Positions 45,865-57,207 of a stretch of 64,000 nt of DNA are shown here, one piece after another. The stretch lies in NCBI RefSeq assembly GCF_001659605.2, contig NC_035161.2, forward strand, positions 25,033,691 through 25,097,690, written 5' to 3'. The notes under the pieces were generated by a model, which was not told the DNA's origin, searched no databases, and saw only the letters and a program-made list of their open reading frames with translations. The position numbers and the translations under genes are program-made. The stretch's first letter is position 1. Every line of letters begins with the position of its first letter. This DNA comes from Manihot esculenta (taxonomy: Eukaryota; Streptophyta; Magnoliopsida; Malpighiales; Euphorbiaceae).

Positions 45865-46179
45865 GGCTGCCTCCGTGGCTAAGGAACGGGTTCGTGAATT
45901 TAAGAACTCTGAGGAGCATAGGAAGCATATATATGAAGAAGCCTACCATATGTTTCCTACGGGGTTCAATCAAGGTTTAAAAGCAGCAAGAAGGCCCCAG
46001 AGGCACCTCTTGCCAATCTTCGAGTTGTGGAGTTTGATTTTGATGGGGATGAGATCACATACGATAATCCAATTCCCAAGGCTCCCCTGCGGTTAATGGA
46101 TAAGCCTCATGTGGCTGGTTCTTCTGCCATTCCTCCTTGTTCTCTTGATGCTTCTGTTAGAGATTTTATAAATATGTAG
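45865..46179 (+). pseudogene. Plant retrotransposon coiled-coil ORF, part 3 (C-terminus)
   Basis: It continues directly after the solo LTR (AASVAKERVREFKNSEEH, then YEEAYHMFPTGFNQGL), shifts by one base near 45985, and ends in an acidic segment (VVEFDFDGDEITYDN) with a TAG stop at 46177-46179. The motif FKNSEEH..YEEAYHMF..GFNQGL is typical of the end of the Tat-type extra ORF. It lies just outside the Tat-B 3' tandem repeats and is transcribed in the opposite sense to Tat-B pol. Confidence 0.6.
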
Positions 46180-46439
46180 TTTGCCTTGTACTTAAGTACT
46201 TGTTTAGGGCTTTATGTCCCCTTTTATTTTTTGAATGAAGGGAATTATTTAAATGAAAAGAACTATTCTATTTCCCTAAGTAATTGTTTATTTGAAGTTT
46301 ATGCATATTAACAGTTTGATATTGTATATTGTGGCCCCGAAGTTAATTCTAACGTGAACTAGAGTCGATGTGAACTAGGAATTAACTTTATCAATATCCT
46401 ATTAGAGTGCATCTAATCAAATTGTTCTCTTAAATTGTA
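46180..46439. other. Spacer between the coiled-coil ORF and the Tat-B repeats
   Basis: About 260 bases holding the possible 3' end of the plus-strand ORF transcript. No other feature was recognised. Confidence 0.4.
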
Positions 46440-46790
46440 AAACCTTTTATCCCTAGCCATTAACTTAGCCTTTTGGTGTTAGGGGTCAATGCTCGAGTAT
46501 AACAACTGTCGTGTTTTCAAGTCTTCTTGGCTTTAACTGCTAACTCAGCTTTTTAGCACCAGAGGGTCAATGTCTAAGGCCGACGCCTGCTGTGGTTACA
46601 GGTATTCTTGGCTTTAACTGCTAACTTGACTTTTTAGCACCAGGAGTCAATGTTCGAGGCCGACACCTGCCATGGTTGCATGTCTTCTTAGCTTTAACTG
46701 CTAACTTGGCTTTTTGGCACTAGAGGTCAGTGTTCGATGTTGGTGCCTGTTGTGGTTGCAAGTCTTCTTGGCTTTATTTTTTAGTACACT
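46440..46790 (-). repeat. Tat-B 3' tandem array, ~80-bp unit, about 4 copies
   Basis: TCTTCTTGGCTTTAACTGC (with variants) recurs at 46522, 46603, 46683 and 46763, giving spacings of 81, 80 and 80. Each unit also has CTAACTTGGCTTTTTAGCAC, then GTCAATGTTCGAGGCCGA, then CACCTGC..TGGTTGCA. It lies directly beyond the integrase end of Tat-B pol, the same relative place as the 71-bp array of Tat-A, but with a different sequence. Confidence 0.9.
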
Positions 46791-46799
46791 TCTCAGGAT

Positions 46800-49700
46800 A
46801 AACATGTCATTTTGTTTCATTTATCCAAAACATAAGTTTGAAAATACATCAATTTCTATTTTTATTGAAAATATCTTTTTAAATGTTGGATGTTCCATAC
46901 GTGTGATTCGGGCCTTCCCATTTAGATCTTCAATTTTGTATACTCCTGGCCTTATGACCTTAGTTACCTTGAATGGTCCTTCCAATTTTGGTGCAAGCTT
47001 TTTGACTCCATCTCATTTCCCACTTGCTTCTAACCTTCATAGTGCCAAATCCCCAACCCTAAAAGGTCTTTCTTTAACCCATTGGTTTTAGTACCTTGCT
47101 ACTCATTGTTGGTATGCAGTTGAGCGCAAGTGGACTTCATCCCTCAACTCATCCAATACATCCAGATTACTCCTCAGCTTTTCTTCTTTAGTATCTTCAT
47201 TACTAAATTGTACTCTGTGAGTCAGAACCTACAATTCCACAGATAGTACGGCCTCAGAACTATAGGCAAGGAGAAAGGGATTTCCCCTATTATTTTTCTT
47301 GGCGCAATTTCGATAAGCCCAAAGAATGCTAGGCAGTCCGCTCAGTTCTTCTTATCCCTGTTTAATATCTTTTTTAGTCCCTGAAGGATTGCCTATTTAT
47401 TACCTCTGTTTGCCCATTGGTCTGCGGATGAGCTACGGATGAAAATCGATGTTGCATTCCCATATTTTGGACAAACTCTCTGAATGTTTTACAATAAGAC
47501 AGTTTTCCATTGTCAGATATCAGTGTTTTTGGAATTCCAAACATGCATATTATATTTCCCTATATGAAATCGATAACTTTTCTTGCTATTATGTTGGGTA
47601 TAGCTTATGATTCTGGCCACTTTGAAAAATATTCCACCACCACCACTATTATAAACTTTCTCTACCCTGTCGTTTTTGGGAAGAGTCCCAATATATCGAT
47701 TCCCCATTGAGAGAATGGCCAAGGGCTGGAAATGCTCATTTGTTGTGTGGCGAGTGTGTTAATTCCCCTGCTGAACCTCTGACATGTATCACATCTTTTA
47801 ACAAATTCCTCAACCTCCTTTTTCAAGTTTAGCAAATGATAGTCCTTCCTAAAGATTTTTTTTTTACCAGAGTGCCAACTCCTTCGTGTGCCCCACTCAC
47901 CCCTTGATGTATCTCTGTGATGAATTGAAGTGTTTCCTTCGAGGTTACACATCTTAGCCATAAGGTTGATCCCCCTCTCTTATATAATATCCCCCTCAGT
48001 ACCTGATAGTTTACTGCCTTCGCTACGATTCATTTGGCCTTAGTCTTATCTTTCGGGAGCTCCCTCTATTTGAGATACTTGATCAAAGGGTCCATCCAGC
48101 ACGGTTCCACTCCCACTTGCATCACTAAGGGCGACATTTCAAAACTCAGCTACTTATCTCTTCTACGTACACTTGTTTAGGTAGTTGTCCCAATCCTTCT
48201 ATTGACAATCGACTGAGCTTATCAGCTTCTTCATTTTCAGCATAAGGAATCTGACAGTATTGAATTTGTATACCGAGGTTGGAGAATTCTCTTTCTATCC
48301 GCTTCACCCTAGCTAGGTACTTTTGCGTCGTCTCGTCTTTAGCTTGATATACTCCCTTAATATGATTCACAACTAAATGTGAGTCGTTGTAAACTTGTAA
48401 GTCAGTTACCCCTACCTTTGCTGCCGACTACAAATCGTTTGTTAGAGATTCGTATTCAGCCACGATGTTAGAAGCTGGAAAACTCAATCTCAATGCACTA
48501 TGAGGCTGCAAAACCATATGGTCCTTTGAGAACTATCCCTACTCTGCTTCCTATCGAGTTTGATGACCCATCAACAAATAATTTCCACTCAGGATCTTTG
48601 TCTAACTATTCCTGCTTGGCTTCTTCCTTCTAATCTTTAGGGTGAACGAGTCCCTTTTCATCCGCCAACTCCTAACTCTCATTGAAAGAGCATTCGGCTA
48701 TAAAGTCGGCCAACACATGTGCTTTGATTTTCGTACAAGGTCTATATTGTAAGTAATAAGGTCCTATTTCTATTGACTAAGCCAACATGCATCCTGATAT
48801 TTCAGGTAGATGTAGCATTTTTCGTAACGGTTGATCTATCATCACTATGCCTTGTTGATTATTGAGGTACACTTTGAACTTTCTCACTGCTATTAACAAA
48901 GCCAGAGCCAGCTTCTCAATACCAAGGTATCTGAGTTTGGGTCCCTTCAATACTTTACTAACGTAGTAAACAGGCTTCTAAATTCCTTCCTCTACCCTCA
49001 ACAATAATACGCTTATTGCTTGCTCTAACGCGGCCAAATAAATGTACAGTTCTTCTCCAGGTTTAGGGCTTCTGAGGATATGAGTCGAGCTTAGGTACTG
49101 GCAGTCTTCCGTCAATAAAAAATTTGGAACCTTTATGAGCTTTTTAAAGAACAGGAGGGACCTCTCGACGAACTTGGACATGAATCTGTTGAGGGCCATT
49201 ATGCGGCCAGTTAACTTATGTATGTTGCGCACACAAGTAGGGGTAGACATATCTAGTAGGGCCTATATCTTTGCTGGGTTAGGCTCTATCTCCCTGTGAC
49301 TGACCATGTACCCTAGGAACTTCCCTCCTTGAATGAAAAATGCACACTTCGCAATGTTCAACTTCATTCTTTATTGTCGGAGCACGAGAAATACTTCCTT
49401 CAAGTTTGCAACATGCTGTTCAAATTACTTGCTTTTTACTATCATATCATCGACGTACACTTCAACATTCTTCTCAATCTGGTTTTTGAATATTTTGTTT
49501 ATTAATCTTTGATAAGTTGCTCCAGCATTTTTTAAACTAAAAGACATCGCCTTATAGCAGTAAGTTCCATTATCTATTATGAAAGAAGTATTCTCTTCAT
49601 CATTCTTATCCATTAGTATTTGATGGTACTCAGACATTGCATCAAGAGAGGGTAAATAATCAAAACCTGCAGTTGAGTCTACTAATTTATTGATGTTATG

Positions 49701-50173
49701 AAAGGGATAACAGTCTTTGGGACATGCTTGATTTAAATTGGTAAAATCAATACACATTCTATATTTGTCATTGGCTTTTTTGACTAACACAAGATTAGCT
49801 AACCAATCCGAGCACATGACTTCGCGAATGAATCTGACTTCTGACAACCTTTCTACCTCTTTGCCCATTGGGGATTGCTTCTCTCTCCCATATAACCTTT
49901 TCTTCTGCTGGACTGGACGTGTATCTAGGTACACAATGAGCCAATGTGTCTTTACGTTTGGGCTGATGCCTGGCATATCAGATGGATTCCATGAGAAGTT
50001 TGAGGAATTTCCTTGGATCAAAGCAATTGATATTTTCTTCTGCTGGTCTGTCAATGCTGAATTTTGGCTAAAGACTTTCTCCTTTTTGCTTTTTGACAAC
50101 GAAAATTGAACTAAAGCCTCAGTAGGTCGGTTCTCAATTCCTTATCCTCACTCCTGACTTCCATCACCTCAAG
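46800..50173 (-). pseudogene. Tat-B pol: RT, RNase H, integrase
   Basis: Minus strand. Reverse transcriptase is open for 224 codons at 49425-50099 and keeps its catalytic YVDDMIVKSK and the block YRMCIDFTNLNQACPKDCYP. The connection/RNase H start is at 48978-49250 (RIMALNRFMSKFVERS). A second RNase-H-like part is near 48146-48600 (IPYAENEEADKLSRLS). The integrase zinc-binding region is at 47662-47961 (FVKRCDTCQRFS), and the integrase core and C-terminus run from about 46870 to 47660 in several frames. RT is the best preserved domain; the rest has frameshifts and stops. The upstream end stops at the solo LTR at 50174. Confidence 0.85.
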
Positions 50174-52401
50174 TGTAACGACCCAGAAACTAGACCGCTA
50201 CCGGCACTAGGATTCAGATCGGCTTAAGGCCGCCGGGACCCGTAGCAAGCCAAACATACATCCCGTATACCTGTTTAATCCCATACATGATCAACATTAT
50301 ACATAAAAATTTAAACTTTTCCTTTCATTCATTTACCAAGCTTAACTTGGCATGCACAACTCATAATCATAAACATTAAACCCCACACTGGAGCCCTCAT
50401 CAAATACTCCAATGGGATAACATATCCTACATTAAGCTTGGTTTACATAAACATCATTAACACATTACATAGATCATGTATACACAAAGGGATTAACCAT
50501 ACATACTAGGGTCAAGCACAACTCTAAACCTCAATAATCATCATTACATTACATTACATCATTTTCATGTCCACATCTAGCTATTACATAAAACATGACT
50601 TTTTATTCTTGCTGACCTCCTGATTCTATCCCAAACCTGCAACTTGGGGGATTAAGGGAATGGGATGAGCTACTAGAGCCTAGTGAGCAGAATAATAAAA
50701 CATTATATTTAAAGTTCATGCTTTCATGAAATGCATCACATCACAGACAAATCACCTTAAGGATGAACTTGTCACCAATAGCCCTCAACATTTCCATTAG
50801 TGCTAGAACGTAGAATGGGTCCTGGTCTTTCTCTTACATAACATATCATAACATTCCAATGTGCCAGGGACGTAGAATGGGTCTTCCTGGACTTCCATAC
50901 CGTGTCATCATCATATCATATCATACCATACGAGGGCTAATGGATCACTCAATGTTCATCCACATCCACAACATAATATGCAATACAATATATTTGTGAA
51001 TTCTAATGCAAACAACCTAATATATCTCATGGCATTCATGATGCGTGAATCATGCTAAAACATTTATTATTTGCTTTGAAACATAAAGAGTCATTCTACT
51101 CACCTTAGGCTAGCTCTGACAAGACACTGAAGCAGCTACCTCACTGCTGGGGTCCTGGGGTCCTCGGTTCCTCGGGTCCGAACCTACACAGGTGGACTCA
51201 AATGAGGGACCAAATATACATGAACATGACTCTAACATACTCCCCAAAAACCCCCTAAAACACCTTAAAATAATCATAGAAAACATGCAAAGGAAGGCTG
51301 AACATGACACTTTCGGCGGCAGGTTCGGCGGCCGAAAGTCCCTCCAGAGCTGAAACTCAATCACTTTCAGCGGCACCTTCAACGGCCGAAAGTCCCTTCC
51401 AGAGACGAAACTCATGCATGTTTGGCGGCCGAATCTCCCCTCCAGAGCCGAAAGTCCACTTTCGGGGGCAGGGTTCGGCAGCCAAAGGCTTGCCTCCACA
51501 GGCAGGTTCGGCGGCCGAAAGTCCCTTCGGCTGTCGAACCTGAGTTCTTCCAAAGTGGCAGAACTCAGCCATTCAATGCACATTTTGCCTCTCAAACCAT
51601 TCAAACATGTATTTACCTATTCTACAACAAGCATACTCAAGCAAATAAGCATTTAGGGGTCTCAAACTATCCTAAACCCCAACACAAACACAAAAGCAAC
51701 TTAAACAACATACATTACTCATAAACTCAACATTAACCCTAACATGCAATCAACTAACTTAAACATGCATTTCTACCCCAAAAACTTCATAAAACTTGTT
51801 TAAAACATGAAATGAGCTAAGGATCTACTCTTACCTCTTGAAGATTGAGAGGAAAGGCAATCCAACTCAGAGGTGGGAGAGATCTAGCTCCTTGGGCCTC
51901 CAAACTTCTAAAACTTGATCTTAGCTACAAAACTCTTCAAAACCAAGTTAGAACTCGTTAAAACTTGAAAGATTTGAGAAAAATCACCAAAACCAACCAT
52001 GGGAGAGCATGGACTCACCGTTGGCCGAAAATAGGGGAGAAAGCTCGCCCGTTTTCGGCCATGGGTCCTTTTATAGGTGGCAAGTCAGGCCACCTTCGGA
52101 AGCCGAAGGCGACTCCAAAACACATGCATGTTCGGCGGTCGAACATGAGGTTCGGCGGCCGAACATGAGCCACATTCGGAAGCCTAACATGCCCTCCTAA
52201 ACTATCCCATGTTCGGCAGCCGAACCTGGAAATGCCTCCATGGTCTTTTTCATTTAAAACTCAATTTCTTTCTTACTTAAAACCTTAGAATACATTGAAA
52301 CATTTTATGAAAACATGATTTTACCCTTCTAGAGGTTTCCGACATCCGAGATTCCACCGGACGGTAGAAATTCTGATATCGGAGTCTAGCCGGGTATTAC
52401 A
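50174..52401 (-). mobile_element. Solo LTR C (2228 bp) with TCAAG target duplication
   Basis: It starts TGTAACGACCCA and ends CGGGTATTACA, with TCAAG on both sides (50169-50173 and 52402-52406). It is closely similar to 14385-16651 along its length, including the shared GGCTTAAGGCCGCCGGGAC near the start and CCTCGGTTCCTCGGGTCCG in the middle. The minus-strand TATAAAA lies at 52069-52075. GC motif clusters are at 51310-51545 and 52095-52230. It separates Tat-B protease from its reverse transcriptase. Confidence 0.87.
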
Positions 52402-54760
52402 TCAAGTATTATCTCCTCTTCATCATCTAGATGGTCTGCTATATTTTCCATATAGACAGCTCAAGACTCGTCTTGTCTTCCTTTCACCACCCTTATGCCT
52501 TGCCCATTGGGAATTTCATGGTCAGGTACCAAATACTCGTTACTGTCTCAAAGTTGTATAGCATCGGCCTTCCTAACATGGCATTGTATTGCAGTGATAA
52601 TCTTACCACCAAGAAGACCACATAGTGGGTTCAGTGGATGGGTGCCTGCCCCATCGTAAGTGCCAACTTGACCTTGCCTTCTACGGCCACTGGTCCTCCC
52701 CCTATTCCTTTTATTAGCGCTTGATCCCTCATCAACTTTTCCTTGGGTATGGCCATTTGTTGGTAAACTCGATAGGGTAATAGGTTCACCTTACTACTAT
52801 CGTCTATCAGCACCTTTTGGACCTTGAAATTATGAATGATGACCTCAACTATTAAGGCACCGTCATGTGGGATCTGGACTCCTTCTGCTTCTTTTGGATA
52901 AAATGAAATTATTGTCAATAAGTGATGTGACACATTCATCACTTCCAAGCTACAATCTTTGCTCTACTTGCTCCTTTTCTTGCCCCTTCAACCCATCTTG
53001 GTGGCTACTCCCCCTACTAGCATGTTAATTATTATGCTGGATCCATTTTTTAACAGGGAACCACGAGGTCTCTGTACTGGTGCAATCTAGCGCTCTTAAC
53101 GAGGTTCTTCATCGACTTGCTTTTTGACAAAACCCTTGAGGTGTCCTCTTCTTATCAATTTTTTTATCTCGTGCTTTAATTGATAGTAGCTATTAGTATC
53201 ATGCCCATACATCTTGTGGTTCTGACAGTATTTTTCTGGGTCTCTTTTCTTTGGTCATGTCTTTAGTGGTTGCAGCCACTGTTCATAATCTTTATCCTGA
53301 ATAGCCATTAGGACCACGACCTAGGACACATTGAGGGGAGTGACCTTGAGTAGCCCCAAAGTTAGGGGGTGACGCATCTGTTTGTTTGGCTCACCAAATC
53401 TTTGCCTGTTTGTGAACTCTAGCCTTCGGTCACCTTTTCTATCTCCGACTTCTTTCTTCCTAACTTCCCACATCTACTTCTTTCCCCCTCTTTGTCTTCA
53501 CGGGCAAATATGCTTGTGACTAGTGCATCATCTTGCTGAATGTATTTCTCGGCTCTCTGCATTATTTCTGTTAAGGTGCTCAGGGAGCTCCAGCTTAAAG
53601 AGCCAAGTAATTCTTCTGAAGTGGTTCCTCTTTGCATGGGCTCTACTGCCCTCATTTTATTTAGAAGTGAGATTTATAGGGCTTCAACATTGAACCTTGG
53701 TATATATTCCCTTAGTGACTCATTTGTTCGTTGCCTCACTGTTTTAAGGTAACTAGTCTTCCTCTCAGCTAGGACATTTGCAACCAACCGTCCGATGAAA
53801 GAGTTGGCCAGGTCTATGAAGGTTTGTATGCTATTCGGCTTCAAACTATTAACCAAGCTTAAGCTGGCCCTATTAAAGTGGTAGGAAAAACCTTACACAA
53901 CAAGCCATTGGAATGCATCTGGAGTTCTATTAAGGTCTTGTAGTTCATTACTTGATCCCTCGGGTTACCCCTCCCATCATACACTGCTAGTGCTGGCATT
54001 ATAAACTTTCTGGGTATTATCTCCACTCAAATTCTTTTTACAAACGGTGATTTAGCCTTCAATCCCGCATTTTTTTCCCATTCTAACCTAGTTCAGCTAA
54101 CAATTGCTTCTTCATTCTTTTAAGTTTCTAGTCCATGGTCTCTTCATCCTCCACTACTTGCTTTTTCTGCCCTGACTCTTTCTCTGTATTCTTCCCTTTT
54201 TCCACTCGTTCTCCGTATTTGTTTCCTTCGGTTCTGATGAGAAACTCTTGCTTGCTTCTTCCTCAAAAAGGTCTCACACCATTCTACTTCAGGACTTCAC
54301 TGTTGGTTCACCTATCGCCAATCATTTGCCTTTGAGCTCTCCTTCTTCTTTGGTCTCTTTGACTTCTTGAAGTCTTTCTTGCCAGTTCAGGGTCGGCTGA
54401 GGTCGACTATTATTAAGTTTAGGGGCAGAATTTGGCGACTCGGATGAGGTAAGTCCTCGTTGTTGTAGGATCCGATTCAACCACATATTGGTGTGCTGGA
54501 GTTGTAAGAGCATAATTTATAGTTCTTGATTTGATAAAGGAGATTGTAAGTTGGATGGCTGTTTGGGATTGATGGAGGGGTTACACAAGGGCTGGAGAAT
54601 GTAAATGGAGAGGTTTGTAAAGATGGGCTTATATTCATTGGAGGAGTGAAGTTTAGGTTTGCATGGGTGGTGTTTTCCTCTCCAGATGGAGAACTTTTCC
54701 CTCTATTTGTCATGCGGAACTCAATGGGTTTGTTAGAGATTACAGTGATCAACGGTCAAT
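52402..54760 (-). pseudogene. Tat-B gag and protease
   Basis: Minus strand. Gag starts near 54710 (MTNRGKSSPSGEEN) with a proline/serine-rich N-terminus (54477-54752). The capsid part is at 53419-53860 (SYLKTVRQRTNESLREYIPR and IMQRAEKYIQQDDALV). The zinc-finger/linker part follows, then the protease at 52631-52948, where LIDDSSKVNLLP replaces the canonical D[ST]GSS active site. Several frameshifts separate these parts. The capsid block is homologous to that of the plus-strand relative at 62720-62980. Confidence 0.85.
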
Positions 54761-54784
54761 CGAATTTTCACAGACGGCGCCAAT
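54761..54784 (-). promoter_or_regulatory. Tat-B primer binding site
   Basis: Directly inside the 5' LTR the minus strand reads ATTGGCGCCGTCTGTGAAAA, the characteristic TGGCGCCGTCTGTGG-type sequence found after the LTR in plant Tat-lineage elements. It fixes the LTR end at 54785. Confidence 0.75.
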
Positions 54785-55190
54785 TGATAATCGAAATGAG
54801 TTTTTTTGTTAGTTCTTTCTCTCTATTTTTTAGGATGATCCTATCATCTTTTCGTTTGTTACTTATATGAAGGATTATGTTTGTCTTTTTCCTTGAGGTG
54901 TGCCCTTTAGAATATTTTATTTTATTTATTTTTCGAATAAGAATTTTCGTATAATAAATGTGCCTTTTTGTACGGCGTATTAAATATAATTCAGAGACTG
55001 ATTTGACATGCGCTCTGAAAGAATCAATCATTATTCAAACTTTTCTTTATTTCGGATTTTTGGATGGACTTGACCCATTGCTTTCTATTTAGTCCCTCTA
55101 AAGTTCTCATCTGCTCATCATCTTTGGACTTTATTTTCTTTTTTGAAAGTCGATTCTATCCATTATATTTAGGCTCTTGACGATCCACAA
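54785..55190 (-). mobile_element. Tat-B 5' LTR (outer end approximate)
   Basis: The inner end is set by the adjacent primer site (the LTR ends ...TTATCA on the minus strand). The outer end is placed near 55189, where the minus strand reads TGTGGATCG. No matching 3' copy was found in the window, so this boundary is a guess. Confidence 0.5.
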
Positions 55191-57093
55191 TAAAATCCAA
55201 CGAATTATCAATATAAAAAAAAAATTTCTACTTTCAGAATTATATGAAATTAACGTGTGTATATATTTTTTATTTTTAAAATTTAAACTTTTAATCTATG
55301 TAAAAGCTTAAAATGCAAATTAAAAAATCATTGATATAATATAATTTTGAAAATATATTGCACACTTGAAGTTCCAAACCAAGTTGATATATCTAACAAA
55401 AAAAATAATAAAACACATTACTGGTTTTACTAAAATAAAATTTAAAAATTTAAATTTACATTAAACTACATGAATGCCATGATTAGTTTAATTGTGGTGT
55501 AGGTTTTTGTGATTAGCTTTAGATTATGTAATAATTTATTGTGTAATCATTAATCGAATGCACAAGCATAATGATGTGGTATTCTAGGCGTAGCAAACAA
55601 TTTTTCCTTTTTGTCAAAATAAGTTATGGATTTAGTTAGTCGAACAACCTGCTAATCTTCAGCTTCATCTATGAATGTGCAAAAAATTATAGTAATTTTC
55701 GAGTAGCGGTTTATACAAATTTTAAATTTAATGCAATCTTTTACAGTGCCTATATAATTTTTTTATAAAATATAAAATGATTTATCGTATAATTTTAAAT
55801 TTTAAAATAAATAAATAAATAAATTTTAAAAAATATATCATTTAATTTATAGATTTATATAATTAATTCTAATTAGAACTCAAATCAGTTAAATTATTTT
55901 TTAAATCACTTAAATATAAAAAATATTTAATTGTTTGAATATATATTTTATCTCATTTAGCTACGTTAGTTTTAAAATTATCTTATTAATATATCACAAT
56001 AAAAATAAAATAATTAAAAAAATAATAGATTTTAAAAAATTGTAAAATAGGAAGGGAAAAAAATAAAATAAAAATTAATAATATTTTTTCAAGCAAATTA
56101 ATTAAATGAATACTATTTAAATTTATCATATTTTTTCGAGCAAAATTAATAAATTTATAAAAAATAAATAATTTTAGAAAGTAGAAAGTTGGGACCCAGC
56201 CACGTTTCAGGACCAGATGAGGCGGCATAAAAGGATGAGGTAGTAATTTTCACTTATTGGGATCTGTTCTTTACTTGTAGGGTTTGCCGTTAACTCAAAC
56301 GACAACGTGCTTTTAGAAAAGGATGTCACTTTCCTAACGGTCAGTTTCTCTCCACCACTCGTTTTTTTGTTTCCTGTACTTGTCATCTCATGGCTGCAAA
56401 GGCCTATTCGACGAAAAATCCGCCTAAGTTTTGAATTACTAATTTACCCTTCTCGATTCCTTTTTCTTATTTAAAAATACCTTTTTTAAAAAGAAATAAG
56501 TTTATTTAAAATATAAAATTTAATATAAATAAATTAAATTAAATTGATTTTTTATGAAATTTTTGATTCTAAATGAAAGATTAATATTTATAAAGTTGTA
56601 TTATTTTGCTTATAATATATTAACCATTATATTTTGGGTTGATGCATTAATTAATTAATATAAAATATTTTATAATGCTTTAGTTTGTTTTAATCCTATA
56701 AATAAATAATATTATTAAAAAAATAAATTATTGAATAGTAAATTAATTATGTGTTATAATAAAATTATGCTACGAATTATAGATTTATAATTGATTATGT
56801 TAGGAAATTTAAAATTCCTAGTGAACAAAATTATTAATAATTTTTCATTAATTTTGTAAATGGATATTGTGTTATAGATTTATTTTTATGAAAATTATTT
56901 TAATTTAAAATTTAAGGTTCAAATATTTTAATTTAAAATTAAATTTGCTTTTTTATAGTAATTCAATTATTATTATTAAAAATATTATCCTTTCTAATAA
57001 AATGAAATTACAAATTACAATTAAAAGAATCTAGTTAATAAACAAGATCTTTATAATTGGGTTACGTCGAATAATTAATGACACATGGCTATC
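55191..57093. other. AT-rich spacer and PIP1 promoter region
   Basis: Mostly very AT-rich with no gene signal. An island of normal composition at about 56190-56460 stands out. It contains CCACGTTT, CAACGTGC and a short ATG-led frame (MAAKAYSTKNPPKF and stop). It lies 0.8-1.0 kb upstream of the PIP1 start and may be a regulatory region or the relic of an exon. Confidence 0.4.
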
Positions 57094-57100
57094 TATAAAA
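57094..57100 (+). promoter_or_regulatory. TATA box of the PIP1 gene
   Basis: TATAAAA within CTATCTATAAAATACCC, 114 bases upstream of the start codon. This would place transcription start near 57125-57130 and leave a leader of about 80 bases with a GT run and a GA-rich end. Confidence 0.75.
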
Positions 57101-57207
57101 TACCCTTATCTTCCACTTCTACCACCTTACAAGCTTTCGCTTCGCTTTGAGAGAATCAAGAATCCATCTTCCTTCAGTGTGTGTGTGTGATAGAGAAAGA
57201 GAGAGCA

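Noticed and set aside
51110..51724. Open frames up to 164 codons in solo LTR C
   Set aside because: Same reason as in LTR A: an LTR interior with CpG-rich repeats and no recognisable domain.
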